Counted from the stretch's first letter, positions 34,840 to 43,441 are shown. The stretch: 64,000 nucleotides of DNA from Enterobacter cloacae (GCF_011078175.1 NZ_JAALCJ010000002.1:434001-498000); one strand, 5' to 3'. The notes: generated by a model from the sequence alone, not told the origin. A program made the numbers and translations.

Positions 34840-36261
34840 ATGTCATCACGTCGTTTTGGTAGCCAGTCTTTGGTTCGCCTGTTAGGGCACTGGCAACAAG
34901 CCTCTTCCCGTACCCCGCTTTGGCGCCAGCTGGCTGACGCGTTACGCCTGTTAATTTTGGATGGCAGGCTGGCGCTGAACACCCGCCTGCCCGGAGAACG
35001 GGAACTGGCCGCCGCTCTGAGCGTAAGCCGCACCACCATCAGCAGCGCGCTGGCGCATCTGCGGGAAGAGGGTTATCTGGAGAGCCGTCACGGCAGCGGT
35101 TCGCGGGCGATCCTGCCAGACAGCCGCGCCGTGCCCACGCTTTCCACTGCCAGCGCGGCGCTGGATCTCTCAACCGCCGCGCTCAACGCAGGGCCAGAGA
35201 TCCACCAGGCCTATGCCCACGCACTGACGGCCATCACGCCTAATCTGGCACTGACCGGGTACGATCAGCTCGGGCTTCCGGCGCTGCGTGAAGCTATCGC
35301 CGCCCGCTACACCGCACGCGGTCTGCCCACCCGGGCAGACGAAGTGATGGTAGTGAACGGCGCCGTCAGCGGCTTCGCCCTGATCTTAAGAATGATGACC
35401 GGTCCCGGGGATCGCGTGGTGGTGGATCATCCCACCTACCCGCTGGCGATAGCCGCCATTCAGGGGGCGCTATGCCGGCCCGTGGGCGTCTCGCTGCCTG
35501 AAACGGGTTGGGATACCGACGGTTTTGCCGCAACGCTTGCCCAGACCGCACCGCGTCTGGCCTATCTGATGCCAGATTTTCATAATCCGACCGGGCGTTG
35601 CATGGATGCCGCGACGCGCCAGACCATTACCGACATCGCCGCGCAAACTCGCACCACGCTGGTGGTGGATGAAACCATGGTGGATCTCTGGTTCGATGCT
35701 CCCCCGCCGCCGCCGCTGGCCGCCTTTAACCCGGAGGCCACGGTGATTACGCTGGGCTCCGCAGGCAAAAGCTTCTGGGGTGGGCTTCGTCTCGGTTGGA
35801 TCCGCGCTTCGTCCCGTACTATCGCCACGCTCGCGCAGACGCGTGACACGCTGGATCTGGGCTCTCCGGTGCTGGAGCAGCTGGCCACGCTGTGGCTTAT
35901 CGAAAACAGTGAAACCTTCCTGCCTGCCCGGCGGGAAATGCTGGCAGAACGGCACGACCGCTGCGGCCAGATGCTGCGGGAACATTTTCCCGAATGGCGG
36001 TTTCAGGAAGCGGAAGGTGGGCTTTCATACTGGATTGAATTACCCGGCATGCTGGCGACGCAGCTGGCGGCACGCGCCGAGGCGACAGGCATCATTATGG
36101 GCACCGGCACGCGCTTTGGGCTTTCTGGCGCGTTTGACCGCTACCTGCGTATGCCCTTCTCACTCACTCCGCCAGAACTTGAAGAGGTATTATTGCGAAT
36201 TAAACCATTGTGGCTTGCGTTAAATAAAAGTGTACCGACAGCTAAACGGAGCCTGGTGTAA
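34840..36261 (+). CDS. yczR: MocR-family (GntR-HTH plus aminotransferase-fold) regulator YczR
   Basis: The 473-residue protein joins an N-terminal GntR winged helix (about 20-90, PLWRQLADALRLLILDGRL and LSVSRTTISSALAHLREEGYLE) to a fold-type-I aminotransferase domain with the PLP lysine in GSAGKSFWGGLRLGW and the DFHNPTG substrate-phosphate motif. Such proteins bind PLP and act as regulators. The YczR group sits divergent to yczE, as here, so yczE is the likely target. The ATG at 34840 is chosen; ATG at 34804 is an alternative. Confidence 0.85.
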   Translation: MSSRRFGSQSLVRLLGHWQQASSRTPLWRQLADALRLLILDGRLALNTRLPGERELAAALSVSRTTISSALAHLREEGYLESRHGSGSRAILPDSRAVPTLSTASAALDLSTAALNAGPEIHQAYAHALTAITPNLALTGYDQLGLPALREAIAARYTARGLPTRADEVMVVNGAVSGFALILRMMTGPGDRVVVDHPTYPLAIAAIQGALCRPVGVSLPETGWDTDGFAATLAQTAPRLAYLMPDFHNPTGRCMDAATRQTITDIAAQTRTTLVVDETMVDLWFDAPPPPPLAAFNPEATVITLGSAGKSFWGGLRLGWIRASSRTIATLAQTRDTLDLGSPVLEQLATLWLIENSETFLPARREMLAERHDRCGQMLREHFPEWRFQEAEGGLSYWIELPGMLATQLAARAEATGIIMGTGTRFGLSGAFDRYLRMPFSLTPPELEEVLLRIKPLWLALNKSVPTAKRSLV

Positions 36262-36263
36262 AA

Positions 36264-36330
36264 TATTCGTCAGAAACAATAAAAACTGCTGACTGTAACG
36301 CATGCAGTCAGCAGTTTTCATGACGAATAG
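36264..36330. terminator. Long bidirectional palindrome between yczR and the small-gene pair
   Basis: Inner arms AAAACTGCTGACTG (36282-36295) and CAGTCAGCAGTTTT (36305-36318) pair perfectly; outer arms ATTCGTCA and TGACGAAT extend the structure across a bulge. T runs on one side and A runs on the other suit termination of two converging transcripts. Confidence 0.75.
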
Positions 36331-36331
36331 C

Positions 36332-36547
36332 TTAATGTTGAGGAGGAATCGGGAAGCCTTTCAGCGAAATAATGAAACTTTCACCTTCTTTCTTTATTTT
36401 TGCACCGGTATCACACCAGTCAGACGCAATTCGAAAGAACTCATCACTTCCTACATTCCAGCCAAGACGAACATGCTTCACGTAGCCAGAACGTAAAAGA
36501 GTGCAGGCTTCATTGTAGTCACTGGCAGTCGATAGTTGATGTTTCAT
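36332..36547 (-). CDS. Small protein of unknown function, second gene of a putative toxin-antitoxin pair
   Basis: I do not recognise this 71-residue protein (MKHQLSTASDYNEACTLLRS onward). It has a predicted alpha-beta pattern with LRSGYVKHVRLGWNVG and a short hydrophobic strand near the end, no signal peptide and no membrane segment. Its ATG overlaps the stop of the upstream ribbon-helix-helix-like gene by four bases (ATGA), showing coupled translation. The pair sits beside a restriction-modification gene. Toxin function is inference from size, order and overlap only. Confidence 0.6.
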   Translation of the reverse strand: MKHQLSTASDYNEACTLLRSGYVKHVRLGWNVGSDEFFRIASDWCDTGAKIKKEGESFIISLKGFPIPPQH

Positions 36548-36795
36548 TTTCTCTTCTTCAGAAGTTTACGTAATGCTTTGATTTCTTTAGGAGTAAATGG
36601 GGTTACGCTCTCTTCTTCCGTATGCTGATTATCAACATCCTCTTCCGATACTCCCGCCTCTTCTACTGCTTCAAATGCCAGCAGCAGCAGTTTCTCTGTG
36701 GTCACGCTTAAATTATCATTATTATCTTCCGCATAGTGGCGAAGTCTTTCTTTTAGCGCTTCATCAATTTTAACGTTTAAAACCGCAGTTACCAT
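36544..36795 (-). CDS. Ribbon-helix-helix-like small protein, possible antitoxin
   Basis: The 83-residue protein begins MVTAVLNVKIDEALKERLRH; the strand VLNVKIDEAL followed by two helices (LKERLRHYAEDN and SVTTEKLLLLAFEAVEE) fits a ribbon-helix-helix DNA-binding fold, and the C-terminal half is acidic then ends in a basic tail KALRKLLKKRK. First gene of the pair; an eight-codon upstream extension is possible but the ATG at 36795 is better placed. Such a protein could repress its own operon and bind the partner. Identity with a named antitoxin family is not established. Confidence 0.6.
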   Translation of the reverse strand: MVTAVLNVKIDEALKERLRHYAEDNNDNLSVTTEKLLLLAFEAVEEAGVSEEDVDNQHTEEESVTPFTPKEIKALRKLLKKRK

Positions 36796-37217
36796 GATTG
36801 TCACATCCTTACGGAACACGTGTTTAATTTAATACACGAAGATAAGTCTGTTATCCAGATATATATTTTTTAGCTTATGACAGAATAAAGGCATCCGAAA
36901 ATAAAATGACAGTCTATTATTACAGGTTTATGACATTATTATTTCAGTTAAATGAAGGCTATATTACACACCAGGATAGCAGAATCGGCAAAGCAACCGT
37001 TGAACAGCTGCGGACTGTTGACGCAAGGTTTACCATTATCGGTGGCGCAGGATAGGCTAGCGATCGGCAAAGTACCCTTCTAAGGACTAAAGAAATCCTG
37101 ATCGCTGCTCTGTTTGTAGTAACATTGTCGGCATGTGACGCATTCTGGCTCTTAATATTGTTCCGGATGACACAGGAGCAGTATGCAATTTGAACTTTTT
37201 TGTTACCTAGTGGAAAT
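36796..37217. other. AT-rich intergenic region before the restriction-modification gene
   Basis: About 420 bases. It holds the promoter of the small-gene pair on one side and of the restriction-modification gene on the other. A 41-codon frame at 36930-37055 (MTLLFQLNEGYITHQDSRIG and onward) has only a weak ribosome site and no family I know. The decamer ATCGGCAAAG occurs twice (36984, 37063). No controller (C) protein gene is visible. Confidence 0.45.
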
Positions 37218-39707
37218 ATGATGCGCTTGTTGGAATTGGCCGATCAGCATAGAAAAGAAGCGAATAAGCTGTTAAATCCAAAGACGAAATCTGCACTCGG
37301 TCAGTTTATGACGCCGGCTCCGATTTGTCTGTTCATGGCAAGCCTGTTTGACAACATAAAAGGTGACATAAAGCTACTCGACCCAGGCTGCGGAGTGGGC
37401 TCGCTCTCTGCGGCGTTCGTAGAACGAGCGTTGCGTCTTGGTGTCGACAAGATGGAGCTCGACGCCATCGACATTGCAGATGTGATGCTTCCGTATCTTA
37501 GCAAGACACTGAAAGCCTGTGATGAGGCTGCAAATGGAAAATTATCCCATAAAATTAGTAAGGTAGATTACATACTAGAGGCAAGTTTTCTGGCTAAAAA
37601 TAGATCGACCAGTGAAGAGCCAGGGACTTACAGCCATGTGATTATGAATCCCCCTTATAAAAAAATTCTCTCCTCGAGCGCTCACCGGGCCTCTTTACGC
37701 AATGCAGGTATAGAAACGGTCAACCTATACTCTGGATTTGTGGCGTTAGCTTTAAAACAGCTGAAAAAAGGAGGAGAGTTAGTGGCGATTATTCCACGCT
37801 CTTTCTGTAATGGCCCGTACTATCAGCCTTTCCGTGAGCATTTACTCTCTGAAACGTCCATCAAGCATATCCACATTTTCGACGCCCGTAATGCGGCATT
37901 TGCTGAGGATGAAGTGCTTCAAGAAAATATCATCATTCACTGTATTAAAGGCGTTCCGCAGGGGCAGGTTATTATCACCTCCAGCCCAACGTCAGATTTT
38001 CATCTTGATGAAGAATCCGGGCAAATCACAGCCACCGATATGACGCAGCGCAAGGTGTCGATAGACAAAATAGTTAACCCAGCAGACAAACAAAAGTTCA
38101 TTCATATCGCGGCAAGTCCCAGAGAACAGGACATAATCGAGAGATTATCCCCTTTTACAACAACTCTGGACGAGCTTAATGTTCAGGTGAGTACCGGGCC
38201 GGTAGTTGACTTTCGCCTTAAAAATGACCTCAGAGAAAGAATGGACTCCGGGTCAGTACCGCTACTTTTTCCTCAGCATTTGAACGGCACAGTGAAGTGG
38301 CCCCTTGATGGGAAAAAGCCTAATGCTATCAGGGTTTCCGAATCATCACGTCCCTGGTTATGGAAAAACCAGGGCTACTTCCTGATTTTAAAAAGATTTA
38401 GCAGCAAAGAGGAAAAGCGTCGCATTGTTGCAACATTGTATGATTCCTCGCTTCCGGGTGAGTTGATCGGTTTCGATAATAAAACCAATGTCTTCCATAT
38501 TCAGAAGATGGGTATGGATGCAGATCTCGCTCGCGGACTTTATGTCTATCTCAACTGCACTTTACTGGACAAGTATTACCGTCAGTTTGGTGGGCATACT
38601 CAGGTAAATGCCTCTGATTTAAGAGCAATTCATTACCCTTCAGTGCAACTATTGCGAAAAATGGGTAGTGAGTTCGATGGTGATATGCTTAAACAGAATC
38701 AAATTGACGAAATTATTAACAGGGAGTTAGACCTTATGACGAAAGGAAAAATAGCTGACCCGTTGAAAGCGCAGGAAAAAATTGAGCAAGCTCTTGAGGT
38801 GTTGCGTCAACTTGGAATGCCTCGTGCTCAAATAAATGAGCGTTCTGCTTTAACTTTACTTGCATTGCTTGATCTTCATCCTGATGGCGAATGGGAAAAA
38901 ATTGAACGCCCAATGTTGGGTGTGACACCGATCATGGATTGGTGTAGAGACGTATACGGTAAAGAGTATGCCCCAAACACGCGTGAAACCTTCCGCCGAC
39001 AAACGCTCCATCAGTTTTGTGATGGCGGAATAGCTATATACAATCCGGATAAACCCGATCGCCCTGTTAACTCCCCTAAAGCCTGCTATCAGATAGCACC
39101 TGAACTGCATACCGTGTTACTAAACTATGGTTCTGCCAAATGGGAAACAGCGCTTGAAGAACATATGGGCAACGTACCGACCCTCGTTGAGCAGTATGCC
39201 ATGGCGCGAAAAATGGAAATGGTACCATTAAAGCTGAATGACGGTACTGAATTAGAATTAAGCCCCGGTGCGCATAGCCAGCTCATCAAGGATATCATCG
39301 TTGAGTTTGGTCCTCGTTTCGCTCCTGAAGCAGAAGTTGTATATATCGGAGATACTGGCGCAAAGGAAGATTATTTCAGAAAAGATCGACTTGCGGAACT
39401 GGGGGTGAGTGTTGATCGAAAAGGTAAACTGCCTGATGTCGTTCTTTATTGGCAAAAACGCAACTGGCTACTGTTAATTGAATCTGTTACTTCCCACGGG
39501 CCCGTCGATGGAAAGCGTCACGGTGAGTTAGCCAAATTATTTGCGTCTGCTAAACCCGGGTTAGTATACGTTACAGCCTTCCCTGACCGGAAAGTAATGG
39601 CAAAATATCTGATGGAATTATCCTGGGAAACGGAGGTTTGGGTAGCTGATGCTCCAACTCATATGATCCACCTGAACGGCGATCGATTCCTTGGACCCCA
39701 TACTTAA
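37218..39707 (+). CDS. Fused type II restriction-modification protein: Eco57I/M.PstI-like methyltransferase joined to BsuBI/PstI-type endonuclease
   Basis: The 829-residue protein has an N-terminal N6-adenine methyltransferase: SAM motif I LDPGCGVGS at residues 54-62 and catalytic motif IV NPPY at 144-147, with a target-recognition region after about 300. From about 507 it matches the BsuBI/PstI endonuclease family: a winged-helix part (NERSALTLLALLDL, then APNTRETFRRQTLHQF) and a PD-(D/E)xK nuclease with PD at 739-740 and E755 in ESVTSHGP. In PstI and BsuBI these are two genes. The ATG at 37218 follows GTGGA; a TTG at 37200 is possible. Both active sites look intact. Confidence 0.85.
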   Translation: MMRLLELADQHRKEANKLLNPKTKSALGQFMTPAPICLFMASLFDNIKGDIKLLDPGCGVGSLSAAFVERALRLGVDKMELDAIDIADVMLPYLSKTLKACDEAANGKLSHKISKVDYILEASFLAKNRSTSEEPGTYSHVIMNPPYKKILSSSAHRASLRNAGIETVNLYSGFVALALKQLKKGGELVAIIPRSFCNGPYYQPFREHLLSETSIKHIHIFDARNAAFAEDEVLQENIIIHCIKGVPQGQVIITSSPTSDFHLDEESGQITATDMTQRKVSIDKIVNPADKQKFIHIAASPREQDIIERLSPFTTTLDELNVQVSTGPVVDFRLKNDLRERMDSGSVPLLFPQHLNGTVKWPLDGKKPNAIRVSESSRPWLWKNQGYFLILKRFSSKEEKRRIVATLYDSSLPGELIGFDNKTNVFHIQKMGMDADLARGLYVYLNCTLLDKYYRQFGGHTQVNASDLRAIHYPSVQLLRKMGSEFDGDMLKQNQIDEIINRELDLMTKGKIADPLKAQEKIEQALEVLRQLGMPRAQINERSALTLLALLDLHPDGEWEKIERPMLGVTPIMDWCRDVYGKEYAPNTRETFRRQTLHQFCDGGIAIYNPDKPDRPVNSPKACYQIAPELHTVLLNYGSAKWETALEEHMGNVPTLVEQYAMARKMEMVPLKLNDGTELELSPGAHSQLIKDIIVEFGPRFAPEAEVVYIGDTGAKEDYFRKDRLAELGVSVDRKGKLPDVVLYWQKRNWLLLIESVTSHGPVDGKRHGELAKLFASAKPGLVYVTAFPDRKVMAKYLMELSWETEVWVADAPTHMIHLNGDRFLGPHT
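38721..38738 (+). promoter_or_regulatory. Internal Shine-Dalgarno and ATG at the methyltransferase-endonuclease junction
   Basis: AGGGAG (38721-38726) lies 9 bases before the in-frame ATG (38736) encoding residue 507, at the point where endonuclease similarity begins. Initiation here would give a 323-residue endonuclease, close to the lengths I recall for R.PstI (326) and R.BsuBI (316), and the part before it is close to M.PstI (507). Confidence 0.55.
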
Positions 39708-39819
39708 ACCGAAAGCGTCATCATCGATTAATGGAGCCGGATATAATCGGCTCTACTTCAGGATGATTGTAGAAAAAGAAATGCGCTTTTAAGCAATACG
39801 ACTTAGCGTAAGCACAAAT

Positions 39820-39933
39820 GGGTGGGGGCCCTGCCAGCTACATCCCGGCACCCACGTCGTCTGCCCTGGCTGCTTCCTTCCGGACCTGACCTGGTGAACA
39901 GAGTAGCGTTGCGGGAGAACCAACAGAGCCCCC
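39820..39933 (-). ncRNA. ffs: 4.5S RNA (signal recognition particle RNA)
   Basis: The minus strand gives a 114-base RNA with paired ends (GGGGGCTCTGTTGG with the complementary 3' end) and the conserved SRP apical domain GGTCAGGTCCGGAAGGAAGC, which contains the GGAA tetraloop and the Ffh-binding internal loops. It differs from the E. coli sequence as I recall it at only a few positions. It lies between the restriction-modification gene and ybaZ; ffs marks the right border of the accessory block. Confidence 0.96.
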
Positions 39934-40095
39934 ATTGAGAGCGTTGATAACCAACGCGCTGGCGCATTATCCCCGTGGAGCACCGCAATTGCAAGCCGCT
40001 GACAACCGGATGCTGGATTATTGCGCAAACTGCCCCGACAATCTTCCTTATCTTCGTATAACATTACCCTTCGCTGATTTCCCGCAGGAGAAACA

Positions 40096-40407
40096 ATGGA
40101 CGAACATGACACTTTCCCACAGCGAGTCTGGCAAATCGTAGCCTCGATCCCGGAAGGCTGCGTCACGACCTATGGGGAAGTCGCCCGGCTGGCGGGTTCT
40201 CCGCGCGCGGCGCGTCAGGTTGGCGGCGTACTAAGAAGGCTACCGAAGGGAAGCACGTTACCGTGGCACAGGGTCGTCAATCGCCATGGCGCAATTTCCC
40301 TCACCGGGCCAGACTTGCAGCGCCAGCGTCAGGCATTACTCTCAGAAGGGGTGCAGGTGTCCGGGGCAGGACAGATTGATATGCAGAAGTATCGCTGGGA
40401 ATACTGA
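40096..40407 (+). CDS. ybaZ: Alkyltransferase-like protein YbaZ (Atl)
   Basis: Atl proteins bind O6-alkylguanine, flip it out and recruit nucleotide excision repair, without transferring the alkyl group. The 103-residue protein has the MGMT DNA-binding fold, but the active-site cysteine motif PCHRV is PWHRV (W57), the hallmark of Atl. GCAGGAG precedes the ATG. ybaY converges from the other side. Confidence 0.95.
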   Translation: MDEHDTFPQRVWQIVASIPEGCVTTYGEVARLAGSPRAARQVGGVLRRLPKGSTLPWHRVVNRHGAISLTGPDLQRQRQALLSEGVQVSGAGQIDMQKYRWEY

Positions 40408-40408
40408 C

Positions 40409-40435
40409 GCCCTCTCCCGTCAACATGGAGAGGGC
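40409..40435. repeat. Degenerate GC-rich palindrome after ybaZ
   Basis: Arms GCCCTCTCC (40409-40417) and GGAGAGGGC (40427-40435) lie directly after the ybaZ stop. They resemble the palindromic half of the GC-rich repeat family and probably act as a bidirectional 3' structure for ybaZ and ybaY. Confidence 0.6.
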
Positions 40436-40444
40436 GAAAGAGAA

Positions 40445-40972
40445 TTACAGCTGTGTTGGCGGTGTAGGCAGAGTCGGCTGATTGGTCTGCGTTGCAACAG
40501 GCACTTCAGTTTGCTGCACCGGGACCAGGGTCAGGTCGATTTTGGTGCCGTTTTTATTGACCGCTTCCTGTACGGTATCGGTGATAAAGACCAGCTTATC
40601 GTTGATCGTTACCGCCGCGCTCAGGAGGATACGCGCATTGGGTTGCACGTCAGACGGCTTGTACGGCAGCACAAAGCTGAACGGCGCCTGTTTACCCTCT
40701 GTACGAACCGCGCGCTGCGCAAGCACTTTAGACGGCGCATCCGCCAGGGAAGCATCTGACAGCGTGACCGTTAAAACCGCATCCGGCGGCAGCGCAACCT
40801 TCTGTTTGATCCAGATCGTACCGGAAACATTTGGCTGCTGAATAGCTTGCTGTGAAAGGGTGTTAATCCCGTTTGCGCTTGCTGTTGGCACCGGCACATC
40901 GGCACTCTTACCAGCACAGGCGGACAACGCTACCGCAATTGCTACACCACTGAGCATAGGCACGAGTTTCAT
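40445..40972 (-). CDS. ybaY: YbaY-family lipoprotein
   Basis: YbaY is a lipoprotein of the glycan- or type III secretion pilotin-related family with no firm function. The 175-residue protein has a lipoprotein signal with lipobox LSAC and C19, a low-complexity linker, and a YbaY domain (about 50-160) with VSGTIWIKQKVALPPDAVLTV as its first strands. It is shorter than E. coli YbaY (190 residues) mainly in the linker and C-terminus. It converges on ybaZ. Confidence 0.9.
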   Translation of the reverse strand: MKLVPMLSGVAIAVALSACAGKSADVPVPTASANGINTLSQQAIQQPNVSGTIWIKQKVALPPDAVLTVTLSDASLADAPSKVLAQRAVRTEGKQAPFSFVLPYKPSDVQPNARILLSAAVTINDKLVFITDTVQEAVNKNGTKIDLTLVPVQQTEVPVATQTNQPTLPTPPTQL

Positions 40973-41175
40973 TGAAGTCTCCTTATCATCAATGCACCAG
41001 CGGGATCGATCCCATCTGATGTCGTTTTATTCACACAACGAATACAAGTGTGGCACAAATCACGGATTTATGCCTAATTTCGTCCGGATATTAAGATTAT
41101 TCTACCCATCGGACCACTTTCATTTCTGGGTTATACTCAGCGTATCTTTCGCCACGGCGTTTATTGAGGACCACT

Positions 41176-42036
41176 ATGAGTCAGGCACTGAACAATCTGC
41201 TGACATTGCTGAACCTGGAAAAAATAGAGGAAGGACTTTTTCGCGGACAGAGCGAAGATTTAGGCTTACGCCAGGTTTTTGGCGGCCAGGTCGTGGGGCA
41301 AGCGCTGTATGCCGCAAAGGAGACCGTCCCGGCAGACCGTCTGGTGCACTCGTTTCACAGCTACTTTTTACGCCCCGGTGACAGTGCTAAACCGATTGTG
41401 TACGACGTGGAAGTTCTGCGTGACGGTCAAAGCTTCAGCGCCCGTCGCGTGGCGGCCATCCAGCATGGGAAACCCATCTTCTACATGACCGCCTCGTTTC
41501 AGGCGCCTGAGCAGGGTTATGAACATCAAAAAATGATGCCTCCAGCCCCGTTGCCGGACGATCTGAAATCGGAAACCGAGATTGCCCGCGCGCTGGCGCA
41601 TCTGCTTCCGCCTCAGGTTAAAGAGAAATTCCTTTGCGATAAACCGCTGGAGATCCGCCCCGTCGAGTTCCATAACCCGATGAAAGGTCATACCGCCGAA
41701 CCGAAACGCCAGGTGTGGATCCGCGCCAACGGGACCGTACCGGAAGATTTCCGTGTACATCAGTATCTGCTGGGATATGCGTCGGATTTCAACTTCCTGC
41801 CGGTGGCGCTACAGCCGCACGGCGTGGGCTTCCTGGAAAAAGGGATGCAGGTGGCCACGATTGACCATTCCATGTGGTTTCACCGCCCGTTCGATATGAA
41901 TGAATGGCTGCTTTACAGCGTGGAAAGTACGTCTGCCTCAAGTGCGCGGGGTTTTGTACGCGGAGAGTTTTATACGCAGGATGGCGTGCTGGTGGCGTCG
42001 ACGGTCCAGGAAGGGGTGATGCGTAACAGAGGATGA
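41176..42036 (+). CDS. tesB: Acyl-CoA thioesterase II TesB
   Basis: TesB hydrolyses medium- and long-chain acyl-CoA to free acid and CoA. The 286-residue protein is a double hotdog-fold enzyme; the sequence [12 protein letters not shown], the [10 protein letters not shown] segment and the conserved D in [13 protein letters not shown] are visible. The ATG at 41176 ([12 protein letters not shown]) matches E. coli; an upstream four-codon extension is rejected. Repeat copy F and a terminator follow directly. Confidence 0.96.
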   Translation: MSQALNNLLTLLNLEKIEEGLFRGQSEDLGLRQVFGGQVVGQALYAAKETVPADRLVHSFHSYFLRPGDSAKPIVYDVEVLRDGQSFSARRVAAIQHGKPIFYMTASFQAPEQGYEHQKMMPPAPLPDDLKSETEIARALAHLLPPQVKEKFLCDKPLEIRPVEFHNPMKGHTAEPKRQVWIRANGTVPEDFRVHQYLLGYASDFNFLPVALQPHGVGFLEKGMQVATIDHSMWFHRPFDMNEWLLYSVESTSASSARGFVRGEFYTQDGVLVASTVQEGVMRNRG

Positions 42037-42039
42037 TGT

Positions 42040-42115
42040 TGCCCTCACCCAGCCCCTCTCCCTGCGGGAGAGGGAATAAAGACTAAAACGGCAACCAAAG
42101 GTTGCCGTTTCGCTT
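42040..42115 (+). repeat. Composite repeat-terminator unit F (3' of tesB)
   Basis: The unit starts 4 bases after the tesB stop with TGCCCTCACCC, then CTCTCCC...GGGAGAGG, then the hairpin AAACGGCAACC/GGTTGCCGTTT (42086-42096 and 42100-42110). It has the same order and hairpin design as units A, B and C. Confidence 0.85.
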
Positions 42116-42117
42116 TT
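42086..42117. terminator. Intrinsic terminator between tesB and amtB
   Basis: An 11-bp stem with an AAA loop is followed on the plus strand by CGCTTTTTAT. The minus-strand flank, ACTAAAACG reversed, also gives T residues, so it can terminate amtB as well. Confidence 0.85.
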
Positions 42118-42119
42118 TA

Positions 42120-43406
42120 TTATGCGTTGTATGCGTTCTCACCGTGGCTATTGACGTCCAGACCTTCGCGCTCCTGCTCTTCCGGCACGCGCAGCCCAAC
42201 GGTCATATCAGCCAGCTTGTAACCGATAAAGGCCACAACGCCGGACCAGACAACGGTGATCGCGATGCTTTCCAGCTGTACCAGCACCTGATGCATCATG
42301 GTCACGCCTTCCGCGTAACCTACGCCACCCAGAGATTGTGCAGCAAAGATACCGGTCATGACGCAGCCGATAATGCCACACACGCCGTGCACGCCGAATA
42401 CATCACAGGGATCGTCAACGCGTAAAACACGTTTCAGTGCGGTAACGCCCCACAGCCCCGCAAGTCCTGCGACGATACCGATCAGCAGCGCACCGCCCAC
42501 CCCCACGTAACCGCACGCTGGGGTAATACCCACCAGACCGGCAATTGCTCCAGAACAGGCACCCAGCAGCGATGGCTTGCCGCGGACGGCCCACTCGCCA
42601 AATACCCACGAAAGGATAGCGCCAGCGGTTGCCACCACGGTATTCACGAAGGCCAGCGCGGCGATTTCGTTAGCGGCGCTGGCTGAGCCTGCATTGAAGC
42701 CGAACCAGCCAAAGTAGAGGATGGCGGTACCGGTAAACACCATCGGTAGATTGTGCGGCTTGAATGCTTCCTTCCCGAAGCCCACGCGCTTGCCAATCAG
42801 ATATGCGCCTACCAGACCTGCTACCGCGGCGTTGATGTGAACAACGGTGCCACCCGCAAAGTCCAGTGCGCCATGAGAAGCCAACAGACCGCCGCCCCAG
42901 ACCATATGCGCAATCGGGATATAGGAGAGCGTCAGCCAGACCACAACGAAAATCAGTACCGCAGAAAAGCGAATACGCTCGGCCAGTGCGCCCACAATCA
43001 GCCCCACCGTGATGCAAGCGAATGAGCCCTGGAACGCGACATGAATATATTGATAGAAGCTGCCCATCACCGCGGTTAGCTCGATATTTTTCAGCATTGC
43101 CCAGTTAACGTTGCCGAAGAAAGCGTTGCCCTCCCCGAAGGCCAGCGAGTAACCGTAAACCACCCACAGCACGCACACCAGCGCGAACGTGACGGCAACC
43201 TGCGTCAGCATGGAGAGTACGTTTTTACCGCGGATCAGGCCGCCGTAAAACAGCGCGATCCCCGGAATTGTCATGAACAGCACCAGCGCGGTGCAAATCA
43301 TCATAAAGGCATTATCGGCTTTGTCTGCCACAGCAGGAGCAGCCATTGCCAGGCCCGGCAGCAGTGCCAGCGACCCCAGACCTGTTTTCATTGTTGCTAT
43401 CTTCAT
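42120..43406 (-). CDS. amtB: Ammonium channel AmtB
   Basis: AmtB conducts ammonium across the inner membrane and is blocked by GlnK when nitrogen is plentiful. The 428-residue protein has a cleaved signal peptide (about 1-22, LPGLAMA-A), 11 membrane helices, the twin-histidine pore and the conserved helix with DFAGGTVVHINA. The start MKIATMKTG at 43406 gives the E. coli length. It follows glnK by 35 bases in the same operon. Confidence 0.97.
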   Translation of the reverse strand: MKIATMKTGLGSLALLPGLAMAAPAVADKADNAFMMICTALVLFMTIPGIALFYGGLIRGKNVLSMLTQVAVTFALVCVLWVVYGYSLAFGEGNAFFGNVNWAMLKNIELTAVMGSFYQYIHVAFQGSFACITVGLIVGALAERIRFSAVLIFVVVWLTLSYIPIAHMVWGGGLLASHGALDFAGGTVVHINAAVAGLVGAYLIGKRVGFGKEAFKPHNLPMVFTGTAILYFGWFGFNAGSASAANEIAALAFVNTVVATAGAILSWVFGEWAVRGKPSLLGACSGAIAGLVGITPACGYVGVGGALLIGIVAGLAGLWGVTALKRVLRVDDPCDVFGVHGVCGIIGCVMTGIFAAQSLGGVGYAEGVTMMHQVLVQLESIAITVVWSGVVAFIGYKLADMTVGLRVPEEQEREGLDVNSHGENAYNA

Positions 43407-43441
43407 TTTCTCGATCCCTATCACTGTGTGCCAGGAGTTAC

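Noticed and set aside
36930..37055. 41-codon frame upstream of the restriction-modification gene, considered as a controller protein
   Set aside because: Too short for a helix-turn-helix controller protein, weak ribosome site, and no similarity I recognise.
36984..37072. Repeated ATCGGCAAAG as attachment-site direct repeats
   Set aside because: Only 10 bases long and 79 bases apart in an AT-rich region, with no integrase; likely chance or a local duplication.
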